Shown piece by piece: positions 41,641 through 49,188 of a DNA stretch of 64,000 nt. A program made the translations under genes and the position numbers. Within the stretch, counting starts at the first letter, position 1; every line of letters starts with the position of its first letter. The notes beneath the pieces were generated by a model. That model saw nothing but the letters and a program-made list of their open reading frames with translations. It was not told the DNA's origin and made no database searches. The stretch is taken from the NCBI GenBank assembly GCA_020249505.1, contig JADCFN010000023.1:116901-180900 (forward strand), given 5' to 3'. This stretch comes from Roseomonas sp. GTDB taxonomy: Bacteria > Pseudomonadota > Alphaproteobacteria > Acetobacterales > Acetobacteraceae.

Positions 41641-42108
41641 ATGCCAACACATGCGGAAAAGAAGGTGCTCCGTTATTCGCAGGAGCAGCTTTTCGACATG
41701 GTCGCGGATGTGGCGCGCTATCCCGAATTCCTGCCCTGGTGCGTCGGCGCGCGGGTGCTCAGCCGCGATGAACAATTGCTGGTCGCGGATTTGACTATCG
41801 GCTTTCGCATGTTTCGCGAAACATTCCGATCCCGCGTGGGCTTGAACAAGCCTGGCCATATCCATGTGACCTATGAAAACGGGCCTTTCCGCTATTTGAA
41901 CAATCACTGGCGCTTCACGCCGGTGGCTGGCGGGACGGAAGTGGATTTTTTCGTGGATTTCGAATTCCGCAGCCGTATTCTGCAAGTGGCGATTGGCGTG
42001 GTGTTCAATGAAGCAGTGCGCTTGATGGTGCGCGCCTTTGAAAGACGCGCGCTGCATCTTTATGGGCGGCCAGGCGCGGCTGGCATTGGCAAGCCGGCCT
42101 CGGCCTAA
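41641..42108 (+). CDS. START-domain protein, COQ10/RatA family
   Basis: A 155-residue SRPBCC/START protein with SQEQLFDMVADVARYPEFLPWC, typical of ubiquinone-binding COQ10 and RatA proteins. In alphaproteobacteria this gene commonly follows lipA and is taken to help deliver quinone to the respiratory chain; RatA of E. coli was described as a ribosome-targeting toxin. The context favours the COQ10-like role. It begins 1 base after the lipA stop and ends 8 bases before the convergent Bug gene. Confidence 0.87.
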   Translation: MPTHAEKKVLRYSQEQLFDMVADVARYPEFLPWCVGARVLSRDEQLLVADLTIGFRMFRETFRSRVGLNKPGHIHVTYENGPFRYLNNHWRFTPVAGGTEVDFFVDFEFRSRILQVAIGVVFNEAVRLMVRAFERRALHLYGRPGAAGIGKPASA

Positions 42109-42116
42109 ATCCGCCC

Positions 42117-43085
42117 CTATTGCAGCTTAATATTGCGCGCCTGGATCATGTTGCGCCACTTGGCATTTTCTGCCGCGAAATAGGCCGGCCATTCGGCGGT
42201 GCTGCCAATCGTTGGCACCACGGCCAACGCGCTGAGGCGTTCGCGCGTATCGGGCGCTTCCATCGCGGCCTTGGTAAGTGCATGCATGCGCGCCAGGATA
42301 TCGGCAGGCACGCCCGTTGGCGCTTGCAGGGCGATATGTTCCACCACCTCCACGCCCGGAAAGCCCTGTTCGGCAAAGGTTGGGATTTCGGGCGTCAGCG
42401 GGCTTCTTTCCTTGGTCGCCACGGCGAGCGCGCGCAGGGAGCCAGACCGGATATGCGGCAAAATGCCTGATGCAGCCTGGAAAACCATCGGCGTTTCATT
42501 GGCGAGCACTGCCTGCACCGCCGGCGCGCCACCACGATAACCGACATCCTGAATGGTCAGCCGCGCTTCCTGCAGGAAAAGCTCAGTCGCCAGATGCGTG
42601 GAAGACCCCGTGCCGGAATTGGCATAGGTCAGGTTGCTATTCGGCCGGCGTGCGATCTCAATACATTCTGCAAGGGTGCGCGCGGGGAAGCTTGGATTGA
42701 CCACCATGATAATGGGCATTGAAGCAATCAGCCCGATACCGACAAAATCCTTTTCATTGTCGTAAGGCAGCGGCATCAGATGCGGCGCCATGGCATAGGT
42801 GCTGACGGTGCTGACCAGCATGGTATAGCCATCAGGCCGCGCACGCGCGACGCTATTGAAGCCGATTGTGCCATTGGCGCCGGTGCGATTATCCACCACA
42901 AAGCTGCGGCCTGTATCGGTGGAAAGCTTCTGCGCCAGAATGCGCGCCACAGCATCCGTGGAACCGCCCGCGGCCCAGGGCACCACCAGCGTGACAGGGC
43001 GGCTTGGCCAGGCATCTTGCGCGCGTACAGCCGTTGGCAGCAGCGCCGGCGCGGCAAGCAAGGCAAGGTGACGACGAGAGATCAT
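42117..43085 (-). CDS. Bug-family periplasmic solute receptor
   Basis: A 322-residue receptor with leader MISRRHLALLAAPALLP and cleavage near VRAQ-D. Loops: VPWAAGGSTDAVARIL and DNRTGANGTIGF. The second lobe carries DVGYRGGAPAVQAVLANE in place of the more usual IPYRG block. ATG 43085 is preceded by AGGAGGA-like purines on the minus strand. It stands alone, with the palindrome-rich spacer upstream and the pdh/lip block converging from the other side. Confidence 0.92.
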   Translation of the reverse strand: MISRRHLALLAAPALLPTAVRAQDAWPSRPVTLVVPWAAGGSTDAVARILAQKLSTDTGRSFVVDNRTGANGTIGFNSVARARPDGYTMLVSTVSTYAMAPHLMPLPYDNEKDFVGIGLIASMPIIMVVNPSFPARTLAECIEIARRPNSNLTYANSGTGSSTHLATELFLQEARLTIQDVGYRGGAPAVQAVLANETPMVFQAASGILPHIRSGSLRALAVATKERSPLTPEIPTFAEQGFPGVEVVEHIALQAPTGVPADILARMHALTKAAMEAPDTRERLSALAVVPTIGSTAEWPAYFAAENAKWRNMIQARNIKLQ

Positions 43086-43225
43086 GGGGTCCTCCTTCAG
43101 GATTTCTTTGGCTTTCATTAGGGTTACGCAGCGCTGCAAGGCAAGCCTGTTTCTCTGGTCCTTGGCATATTGTAAGTACCATCAGCGCATCAGGTGACGT
43201 TCTCATCCCCCCACTAGAGCAAATC

Positions 43226-43253
43226 ACGTTCAGATGGAATCATCTGAACGTGT
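43226..43253. repeat. Perfect 12-base inverted repeat
   Basis: CACGTTCAGATG and CATCTGAACGTG flank GAAT. The sequence has the look of the short palindromic elements scattered between genes of many alphaproteobacteria (inference). It lies 140 bases upstream of the Bug gene start. Confidence 0.7.
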
Positions 43254-43280
43254 GAAGATACTCGAAAAACAACAATGTAA

Positions 43281-43316
43281 AGCGTGTTGCGTGAACCCAA
43301 GTGAACGCAACATGCT
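43281..43316. repeat. Imperfect 12-base inverted repeat
   Basis: AGCGTGTTGCGT and ACGCAACATGCT (11 of 12 pairs) enclose a 12-base loop. Its left arm plus loop, GCGTGTTGCGTGAAC, recurs with one change at 14944-14958 after the ABC-F gene, so it is probably a dispersed element. Confidence 0.6.
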
Positions 43317-43516
43317 CCAAAGCGATTGGTGTTATCTGAAGAGTCTTGGCCCATGCCACAGACCCACAACAGAATACGAGCGGCATGAGGAGGGATTTCT
43401 CCCAAGCTACTTTTCATGTCGGTGCCAGCGGCGGCAATCGCAGCAACAAGGCCCATGGCGATGTACTGGCGGGAAAGGCAAGCACGGGCGCGAGCATCAA
43501 CCCGCGCCCGATGGTT

Positions 43517-44890
43517 TTACTCCGCCGCGCGTAGCGCCGTTTGGCTGCGCAGCTTCACAATGCCGGGAAGGGCATTGCCTTTCCACAACGCTTCCAGCAG
43601 CGCCTTGGCTTCCTGCGCACCAATGGTATCTGCCGTCAGTTCCAGGAATTTATCGGACAGATCAGCATCCGAAAGCGGCGCATCCGGATCACCCTTGCGC
43701 GTGTGCTGATGGCGGTTCAGCACGCGCCCATCGCGCAGCTTGATTTCCACCTTGGCTGAACGCTTGGATGGGAAGGCGGCAGCGCATTCGGGATCAAGCG
43801 CCACCGTTACCTTCGGCATCAGCGCGCGAATGGTGGGATCGGTCAGGCGTTCTGGTTCAAACGCTGCCAGACGCACACCGCCATAAAGCAACATGGTCGC
43901 GACGGTGAATTGCGTGGAGAAGCGGCAATCCTGTTCTGTCGCCGCGGTCGGGCGATCACAGACATCCTTGGTCGCCTTATAGCCGCCGACATGCACGCCA
44001 AGTACATCACCCGCGCTGAAACCCGCTTCGCGCTGCAAATCGCGCACCGCATCAAGCGCGGCGAAGATATGCCCGCAGCAGCCGTGATTCTTGAACGTCA
44101 TATCCGTGATGGCATAGGGCTTGCCGATATTGGCCAGCGGCTTTTCCCATTTGCCGATATCTTCGCTGGTGGCGGCTGCGAAGCCTGCCGGACCATGCAG
44201 GACATCCAGAGCGCCGGTCATGCCGCGCGCCGCTGCCATCGCCGCCATAGCGCCGGCTTCTGCCGCATGGCCCGGATGCAAAGGCTTCGACATGCCCTCG
44301 CCACGAAAAGCCTGTTGCAGGCCGCTTGCCATGGTGGCGCAGGTTGCAATGGCATGCGCGGTGCGTTCCGCATCACAATTCAGCGCAACGGCCACCGCCG
44401 CCGCCGCACCAAAAGTGCCGACCGTACCGGTGGTATGCCAGAAATCGTAGTGAGAAGGCTGCACCGCCACACCAATACGGCAGGAAACCTCATACCCCGC
44501 AATCATTGCGCGCAGCAGCAAATCCATATCCGCGCCGCGTGACTGCGCCGCTGCCAGCGCTGCCGCAATGGTGGGGCAGCCCGGATGATAGACAGCGTAG
44601 CGATAGATATCGTCGAATTCCACGGTATGGGATGCCGTGCCATTCAACAGCGCCGCGTGGCGGAGCGGCACCTGACGGCCGCTCACGTAACATACCGCAC
44701 CGCCACCGCCGCGCGTTTCATCTTCCAATGCGGCGGACATGAAGGTAGCGGGTGCGCGTGACGCACCGGGCAGCAGGGCAGCGAACCAATCCACCAAAGC
44801 GCGCCGCGCGTGATGCGCAACCTCGGCATCAACCGCGCGGCTGCGCCATGAAGCGGCGTGATCCGCCAGAATGAGTAAGGGGTTTTCCAT
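43517..44890 (-). CDS. MmgE/PrpD family protein
   Basis: The 457-residue protein has the two-domain MmgE/PrpD fold: an all-helical part with HTVEFDDIYRYAVYHPGCPTIAAALA, and an alpha/beta part with MTFKNHGCCGHIFAALDAV. Known relatives are 2-methylcitrate dehydratase and cis-aconitate decarboxylase, but many act on other hydroxy- or carboxylic acids. It is the last gene of a five-gene minus-strand operon, 11 bases after a hydroxyacid dehydrogenase. There is no prpB/prpC here, so methylcitrate cycle function is unlikely. Confidence 0.88.
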   Translation of the reverse strand: MENPLLILADHAASWRSRAVDAEVAHHARRALVDWFAALLPGASRAPATFMSAALEDETRGGGGAVCYVSGRQVPLRHAALLNGTASHTVEFDDIYRYAVYHPGCPTIAAALAAAQSRGADMDLLLRAMIAGYEVSCRIGVAVQPSHYDFWHTTGTVGTFGAAAAVAVALNCDAERTAHAIATCATMASGLQQAFRGEGMSKPLHPGHAAEAGAMAAMAAARGMTGALDVLHGPAGFAAATSEDIGKWEKPLANIGKPYAITDMTFKNHGCCGHIFAALDAVRDLQREAGFSAGDVLGVHVGGYKATKDVCDRPTAATEQDCRFSTQFTVATMLLYGGVRLAAFEPERLTDPTIRALMPKVTVALDPECAAAFPSKRSAKVEIKLRDGRVLNRHQHTRKGDPDAPLSDADLSDKFLELTADTIGAQEAKALLEALWKGNALPGIVKLRSQTALRAAE

Positions 44891-44901
44891 GTTTGTCGCT
44901 G

Positions 44902-45876
44902 CTACGCGTTGCCGCGCAGCACCTCCTTATTGATCACAACATCGGGGTCGAGCTGACCCTTGAAATGGCTGATGATGCTCTCCGCACAGGAAAGCCCCAT
45001 CCGGCGCATGCCCTGTTCCGTCGCGGCGGCGGAATGGGGGGATACAACAATATTCGGCAGATCAAGCAGTGGCAGGCGCGTGGTGACGGGTTCTTCCCAG
45101 AATACATCAAGCCCAGCGGTCGCAAGATGCCCGGTTTTCAACGCCGCCGTCAGCGCCGCTTCATCCACCAAAGTGCCGCGCGCGGTATTGATGTAGGTGC
45201 CGCCGGGCTTCATGGCGGCCAGGAAAGTGCCATTCACCATCCCGCGCGTTTCTTCATTGCTTGGGCAATGGGTGGTGACGATATCGGCTTCCGCCAGGCC
45301 TTCATGCAGCACCTTCACCGGGCGGAAGCCCGCGCCCTTGATAGTGTTTTGCGGAATATAGGGGTCATGCACCAGCACCTCCATCCCGAAGGCAGCACAT
45401 AGCCGCGCCACGCGCCCACCAATGCGCCCGAAGCCGATGATCAGCACCTTCCGCCCAGACAAATCCCAGGTCTTCAGCGAAGGCTTGGAACCCCAATCCA
45501 GTGCACGCAGGTTCTTGTCGTAATCCAGCGTACGCCGTGATGTGGACAGCATCAGCATCATCGCGTGTTCGGCGACTGACAGCGCATTGGCATCAGGCGT
45601 CACGGTCAGCGGAATGCCGCGTTCGGTCAGTGCCTTCACATCCACCGCATCATAACCGACGCCATGGCGCGCGCAGATGGCAAGCATCGGGGCGTTTGCC
45701 AGGAAGTCACGATTGATCGGCGTTGCGCGGACGATGATGGCTTCCGCGGTTTTCATCGGTTCCCGCAGCGTATCCGCATTTACCTCGGTCAACATCGTAA
45801 CCTTGAAATCGGGTTCCGCATGCAGCCTTGCCATGGCATCGGGGTGCAGCGGTCTCAGGCAAACGATATGGGGCAT
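44902..45876 (-). CDS. D-2-hydroxyacid dehydrogenase (PGDH/SlcC-like)
   Basis: A 324-residue NAD-dependent dehydrogenase. The Rossmann motif GFGRIGGRVARL is in the centre. The catalytic Arg is in INTARGTLVD, Glu in DVFWEEP, His in VVSPHSAAAT. It resembles phosphoglycerate dehydrogenases lacking the regulatory domains and (S)-sulfolactate dehydrogenase SlcC; the substrate cannot be read directly. ATG 45876 is chosen because the Rossmann-type N-terminus begins there. It lies 8 bases after the Bug gene and before mmgE/prpD in one operon. Confidence 0.9.
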   Translation of the reverse strand: MPHIVCLRPLHPDAMARLHAEPDFKVTMLTEVNADTLREPMKTAEAIIVRATPINRDFLANAPMLAICARHGVGYDAVDVKALTERGIPLTVTPDANALSVAEHAMMLMLSTSRRTLDYDKNLRALDWGSKPSLKTWDLSGRKVLIIGFGRIGGRVARLCAAFGMEVLVHDPYIPQNTIKGAGFRPVKVLHEGLAEADIVTTHCPSNEETRGMVNGTFLAAMKPGGTYINTARGTLVDEAALTAALKTGHLATAGLDVFWEEPVTTRLPLLDLPNIVVSPHSAAATEQGMRRMGLSCAESIISHFKGQLDPDVVINKEVLRGNA

Positions 45877-45884
45877 GCTGTTTC

Positions 45885-46850
45885 CTATTCTACCTTGGCG
45901 CCGGAAATGCGGACCAATTCCGCCCATTTCGGAATCTCGGAAGCGAGAAAAGCGCGGAATTCTTCGGGCGTCGAGCCAACCGGCTCGCTGCCCTGCTGGG
46001 CAAGTTTCGCACGCATATCATCGGTGCGCATCACGGCACGGATTTCAGCGGCGATGCGGTTGACGATCGGCGCCGGTGTGGCGGCCGGCGCCATATAGCC
46101 ATTCCAGAGTGCCACTTCGAAACCGGGCAGGGTTTCCGCAATGGTCGGCACATCGGGCAGCAACGCGGAACGCCGCGCGGTCGTCACGGCAATGGCGCGC
46201 AGCCGCCCTGACTGCACATGCGCAATCACTTCCACCAAAGGTGCCGCCATGGCCTGGATTTTCCCGCCGATCAGATCTGTCACTGCCGGCGTACCCCCGC
46301 GATAGGATACATGCGTGACCTCAATCCCCGTGCGCGCCGCGATCAGCGCGGCGGAGAGGTGTTGCGAGGTGCCCGACCCCGCATTGCCAAAATTGAGCAC
46401 GCCCGGCTTCGCCTTGGCTTCCGCCACCAGCCCAGCGAAATCGCGCGCCGGCACATCCGGATGCACCACCAGCAAATTCGGAATGAAAGTGGTTTGGCTG
46501 ATCGGCGCGAAATCCCGCTGCGCATCGAAGGGCATGTTGCGATAGAGCGCGCCATTTGTTGCATGCGTGGAGCTTGTCGCCATCACCAGCGTGTAGCCAT
46601 CAGGTGCCGCACGCGCGACAGCCTCACTCCCGATATTCCCGGCGGCACCGGGGCGGTTTTCAATCACGACAGGTTGGCCAAGCCGGGGCGAAATCGCCTC
46701 AGCAACCAGGCGTGCGGTGATATCCGTGCTGCCGCCTGGCGCGAAGGGAACAATCACGCGGATGGGGCGATCGGGGCTCCATTGCGCCTGGGCCAGCGCG
46801 GGGCTGGCCGCCACCGCCGCAAGCCCCGCCAGAATTTGCCGTCTTTGCAT
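45885..46850 (-). CDS. Bug-family periplasmic solute receptor in decarboxylase operon
   Basis: A 321-residue receptor; leader MQRRQILAGLAAVAASPALA. Loops: VPFAPGGSTDITARLV, ENRPGAAGNIG, VSYRGGTPAVTDLIGG and LPDVPTIAETL. ATG 46850 is chosen; an ATG 24 bases upstream would prefix an acidic segment to the leader. Being third in an operon with a two-subunit thiamine enzyme and a hydroxyacid dehydrogenase, it probably binds their substrate or a precursor (inference). Confidence 0.93.
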   Translation of the reverse strand: MQRRQILAGLAAVAASPALAQAQWSPDRPIRVIVPFAPGGSTDITARLVAEAISPRLGQPVVIENRPGAAGNIGSEAVARAAPDGYTLVMATSSTHATNGALYRNMPFDAQRDFAPISQTTFIPNLLVVHPDVPARDFAGLVAEAKAKPGVLNFGNAGSGTSQHLSAALIAARTGIEVTHVSYRGGTPAVTDLIGGKIQAMAAPLVEVIAHVQSGRLRAIAVTTARRSALLPDVPTIAETLPGFEVALWNGYMAPAATPAPIVNRIAAEIRAVMRTDDMRAKLAQQGSEPVGSTPEEFRAFLASEIPKWAELVRISGAKVE

Positions 46851-46904
46851 TGTTTCCTCCCTTTGATTGGACACCGCCTGTCTTCGCCGGCTGGCGCCTG
46901 TTAT

Positions 46905-47507
46905 TCACAATTGATGATGCGCGGCCGGCCCCAGCACCGCTTCACGCATGCGCGCTTGCAAGATCGCGCCTTCGCGCGGCGGCAGCACCAAGGGCTTGCT
47001 GGCAGCGTCAATCTTCGCCACCGCGAAGAAGGGGCCTTTGCCGGCATGGATCGCCTTATGCAGCGCCGGCACTTCATCGGGCTTGGTGACGAACATTGTA
47101 TGCGTGATGCCCGCCCCCTTCGCCATCATCACCAGATCAACGCCATGGCGTGTCGCGGTTTCCTGCATGCCGGTTTCGCCGTAATGCTCATTGTCTTGCA
47201 CTACGATGGAAAGATTGGCCGGCTTTTGCACCGCAATCGTCGCCAGCGCGCCAATGCCCATCAGCATTTCGCCATCGCCGGTAATCACCAACACCTTGCG
47301 CTTTGGCTGAGCCAAAGCCAGACCAAGCCCGATCATGGCCGCACCCCCCATGCCGCCCCAAAGCGGCAGGTTTTCCGCGCAATCACCAATCGCTGTGATG
47401 TCCCAGGCCGGCGCACCAAGCCCGGCAATCACCAGCATTTCGCCACGATCCGCAAGCAGCGCGCGGGTCAATTCTCGGCGATCGAGTTTTCCGGAAGCAG
47501 CAAGCAT
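46905..47507 (-). CDS. ThDP-dependent 2-oxoacid decarboxylase, beta (pyrophosphate-binding) subunit
   Basis: A 200-residue subunit with the ThDP signature ITGDGEMLMG...QDNEHY, where GDG and Asn bind Mg-diphosphate. It opens with RRELTRALLADRGEM and has GGMGGAAMIGLGLALAQP. Split enzymes of this type include sulfopyruvate decarboxylase (ComE) and phosphonopyruvate decarboxylase-like proteins. The alpha subunit is encoded 4 bases upstream. The substrate is not determined by sequence alone. Confidence 0.87.
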   Translation of the reverse strand: MLAASGKLDRRELTRALLADRGEMLVIAGLGAPAWDITAIGDCAENLPLWGGMGGAAMIGLGLALAQPKRKVLVITGDGEMLMGIGALATIAVQKPANLSIVVQDNEHYGETGMQETATRHGVDLVMMAKGAGITHTMFVTKPDEVPALHKAIHAGKGPFFAVAKIDAASKPLVLPPREGAILQARMREAVLGPAAHHQL

Positions 47508-47511
47508 TTTC

Positions 47512-48063
47512 TCAGTCCTTCCCGAAAGTCTTGGCGCCAAGCACGCGCTGGCCAATCAGGGTTGCGGTGGGGCGGAAGGTATTGAAGGCCAGGCGAATGG
47601 TGGCATTCACCGTGGGTGCGATATCTTCCGGCGTATCGGCGCGGCGCACCAGCGTGCCCATGGCTTCCAGCACGGCTTGTGTTGCATTGCCCATGGGCAC
47701 CTGCGCCGGATTGAATTCGCCAAAATCGCCACGCATCGTCACCAGCATCGGCAATGGGCAGCGATGCATGATGGAAAGCGAAAGCATATTGATGCAATTG
47801 CCAACGCCGGAAGATTGCATCAGCAGCACGCCCTTTGCGCCACCAAGCCAAGCGCCTTGCAAAAGCGCAATGCCTTCTTCTTCGGTGGCTAATGTCACCA
47901 CCTTCATTTCATTATCGGCCAGGCAGCGGCGGATCAGCCGGGAATGCCCGGCATCCGGCACCAAGGCCACTTGCGTGATGTTGTGGGTCTTGAGCAGGGA
48001 ATAAATCTGATCCGGCCATTCGGCCGCGGCGTCGGGCGCCTTGTCAATCGCGTGCTGGTCCAT
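47512..48063 (-). CDS. ThDP-dependent 2-oxoacid decarboxylase, alpha (pyrimidine-binding) subunit
   Basis: A 183-residue subunit matching the N-terminal PYR domain. TLATEEEGIALLQGAWLGG contains the Glu that activates the thiamine ring, and LLMQSSGVGNCINMLSL and MRGDFGEFNPAQ are typical of ComD and phosphonopyruvate decarboxylase N-terminal halves. It is the first gene of the operon alpha-beta-Bug-dehydrogenase-MmgE. AAGGAACGGG precedes the ATG. The promoter must lie in 48064-48150, back-to-back with the broken arfB. Confidence 0.87.
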   Translation of the reverse strand: MDQHAIDKAPDAAAEWPDQIYSLLKTHNITQVALVPDAGHSRLIRRCLADNEMKVVTLATEEEGIALLQGAWLGGAKGVLLMQSSGVGNCINMLSLSIMHRCPLPMLVTMRGDFGEFNPAQVPMGNATQAVLEAMGTLVRRADTPEDIAPTVNATIRLAFNTFRPTATLIGQRVLGAKTFGKD

Positions 48064-48150
48064 GGTTTTCCCGTTCCTTCATGGCCCCAACATCCTGCGC
48101 CCGGGCCTTCATGGCAAGACAGGGCGGGCCCGGATGTTCTATGAAACCGC

Positions 48151-48264
48151 ATGATCCGCATCACCCCCGCCATCGCCATTGCCGAACAGGAGCTGAAGGA
48201 AGCCTTTTTGCGCGCCTCGAGCCCAGTTGGGCAGAATGTGAACATGTTCGAGCCAAGTCCATGA
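48151..48264 (+). pseudogene. arfB: 5' fragment of the resident arfB gene
   Basis: From ATG 48151 the frame encodes MIRITPAIAIAEQELKEAF and then LRASSPVGQNVN, the start of an ArfB release factor through its GGQ loop. It then departs from the family and stops at 48264 after FEPSP. The GGQ tripeptide is altered to VGQ. The stop overlaps the ATG of the complete arfB (ATGA at 48261). The missing 3' part of this gene is recognisable 2.5 kb downstream at 50758-50919. Confidence 0.75.
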
Positions 48265-48683
48265 TCCGCGTTACGGAGTCGATCAGTATCGACGAGGCGG
48301 AACTCCACGAGGATTTTCTTCGATCGAGCGGTGCGGGCGGGCAGAACGTACAGAAGGTTGAGACTGCCGTTCAACTTCGCTTCGATGCCGCGAACAGTCC
48401 GAACCTTCCCGACGCGGTGAAGGCCCGCCTTCTTCGCTTGGCAGGTCACCGGGGAACGCGGGAAGGCGTCATCGTCATCACCGCTCAGCAGCACCGGACG
48501 CAGCATCGGAACCGGGAAGATGCGCTGGCCCGCCTGCTCGAATTGATCAAAGAGGCAGCGCGCCCACCGCCCCCGCCTCGTAAAAAGACGCGACCCACTC
48601 TTGCCTCAAAGGTTCGTAGGCTTCAGGGCAAGTCGCTGCGTTCGACCATCAAGCGCGGCCGCGGACGACCCGATATGGACTGA
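48261..48683 (+). CDS. arfB: Alternative ribosome-rescue factor ArfB (complete copy)
   Basis: ArfB (YaeJ) hydrolyses peptidyl-tRNA on ribosomes stalled without a stop codon. This 140-residue copy has the catalytic GGQ at 26-28 in SSGAGGQNVQKVE and HRTQHRNREDALARL. It ends with the basic, Pro-rich tail (about 105-140; SKVRRLQGKSLRSTIKRGRG) that enters the empty mRNA channel. ATG 48261 is chosen because MIRVTESISIDEAEL aligns with the family N-terminus. Its coding style differs from the adjacent resident fragment, so it looks imported together with arsR and the flavoprotein. Confidence 0.92.
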   Translation: MIRVTESISIDEAELHEDFLRSSGAGGQNVQKVETAVQLRFDAANSPNLPDAVKARLLRLAGHRGTREGVIVITAQQHRTQHRNREDALARLLELIKEAARPPPPPRKKTRPTLASKVRRLQGKSLRSTIKRGRGRPDMD

Positions 48684-48803
48684 GCGACAGCGGCAGTAAC
48701 TACCAGCATCCCCAACGGTCGGTGCGGTAGCCTCGCTTCGTCGGCCTTGCGTGCCATGCCCTGAGAGGTGAACCAGCCCTTGACACCACAAGTTATATCA
48801 ATA

Positions 48804-48821
48804 TATCCAGACATATGGATA
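48804..48821. promoter_or_regulatory. Putative ArsR operator overlapping the arsR start codon
   Basis: TATCCA and TGGATA form a perfect 6-base dyad with a 6-base spacer, inside an AT-rich stretch (48791-48828) unlike its surroundings. The arsR ATG (48815-48817) lies inside it. Autorepression through such dyads is usual for ArsR/SmtB proteins. The binding is inferred. Confidence 0.45.
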
Positions 48822-49186
48822 CAATACATGCAGCCGAAGCCTTCAGCGCTCTCTCGCAGGAGACCCGCCTCGCGGTGCTGCGCCTCCTGATTGAGGCTGG
48901 GGCCGAGGGTGTCCCTGCCGGGGACATTGCGCGTCACTTCGGGACGCCACAGAACACAATGTCAACTAACCTCGCCATCCTTGCCCGCGCCAGGCTTGTC
49001 ACCTCGCGGCGTGACGGCCGGTCGATGATCTACGCCGCCGACTACGCTGGGCTACGGAGGCTGATCGCCTTCTTGCTCCAAGACTGCTGCAAGGGACGCC
49101 CAGAGGTCTGCGCGCCTCTTCTCGACGCCGCACTGGCACCCGCTGCTGCGCTCTATTGCCCACTACCTGAATCTCCGGAGACTTGA
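48815..49186 (+). CDS. arsR: ArsR/SmtB-family metalloregulator with C-terminal thiols
   Basis: A 123-residue winged-helix repressor. GDIARHFGTPQNTMSTNLAIL (about 37-57) is the recognition region and TSRRDGRSMIYA the wing. Cys91-Cys92 and Cys99 in DCCKGRPEVC lie C-terminal to the DNA-binding fold. This is where the As(III)-binding thiols of the Acidithiobacillus ArsR type lie, and not in the alpha-3 CVCDLC site of E. coli ArsR. It is followed 2 bases later by a flavoprotein, so the pair should respond to arsenite or a related thiol-seeking metalloid. Confidence 0.88.
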   Translation: MDTIHAAEAFSALSQETRLAVLRLLIEAGAEGVPAGDIARHFGTPQNTMSTNLAILARARLVTSRRDGRSMIYAADYAGLRRLIAFLLQDCCKGRPEVCAPLLDAALAPAAALYCPLPESPET

Positions 49187-49188
49187 CG

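Larger units (their letters stand above)
43086..43516. other. Noncoding spacer with two palindromes
   Basis: No gene is supported here; open frames crossing it are shadows without homologous character. Its centre (43216-43330) holds two inverted repeats described separately. The left end must contain the promoter of the Bug gene at 43085. The right part (43380-43516) looks GC-rich but has no recognisable coding content. Confidence 0.55.

Noticed and set aside
43234..43743. 169-codon plus-strand frame from the palindromic spacer into mmgE/prpD
   Set aside because: It starts inside an inverted repeat and is antisense to a conserved gene.
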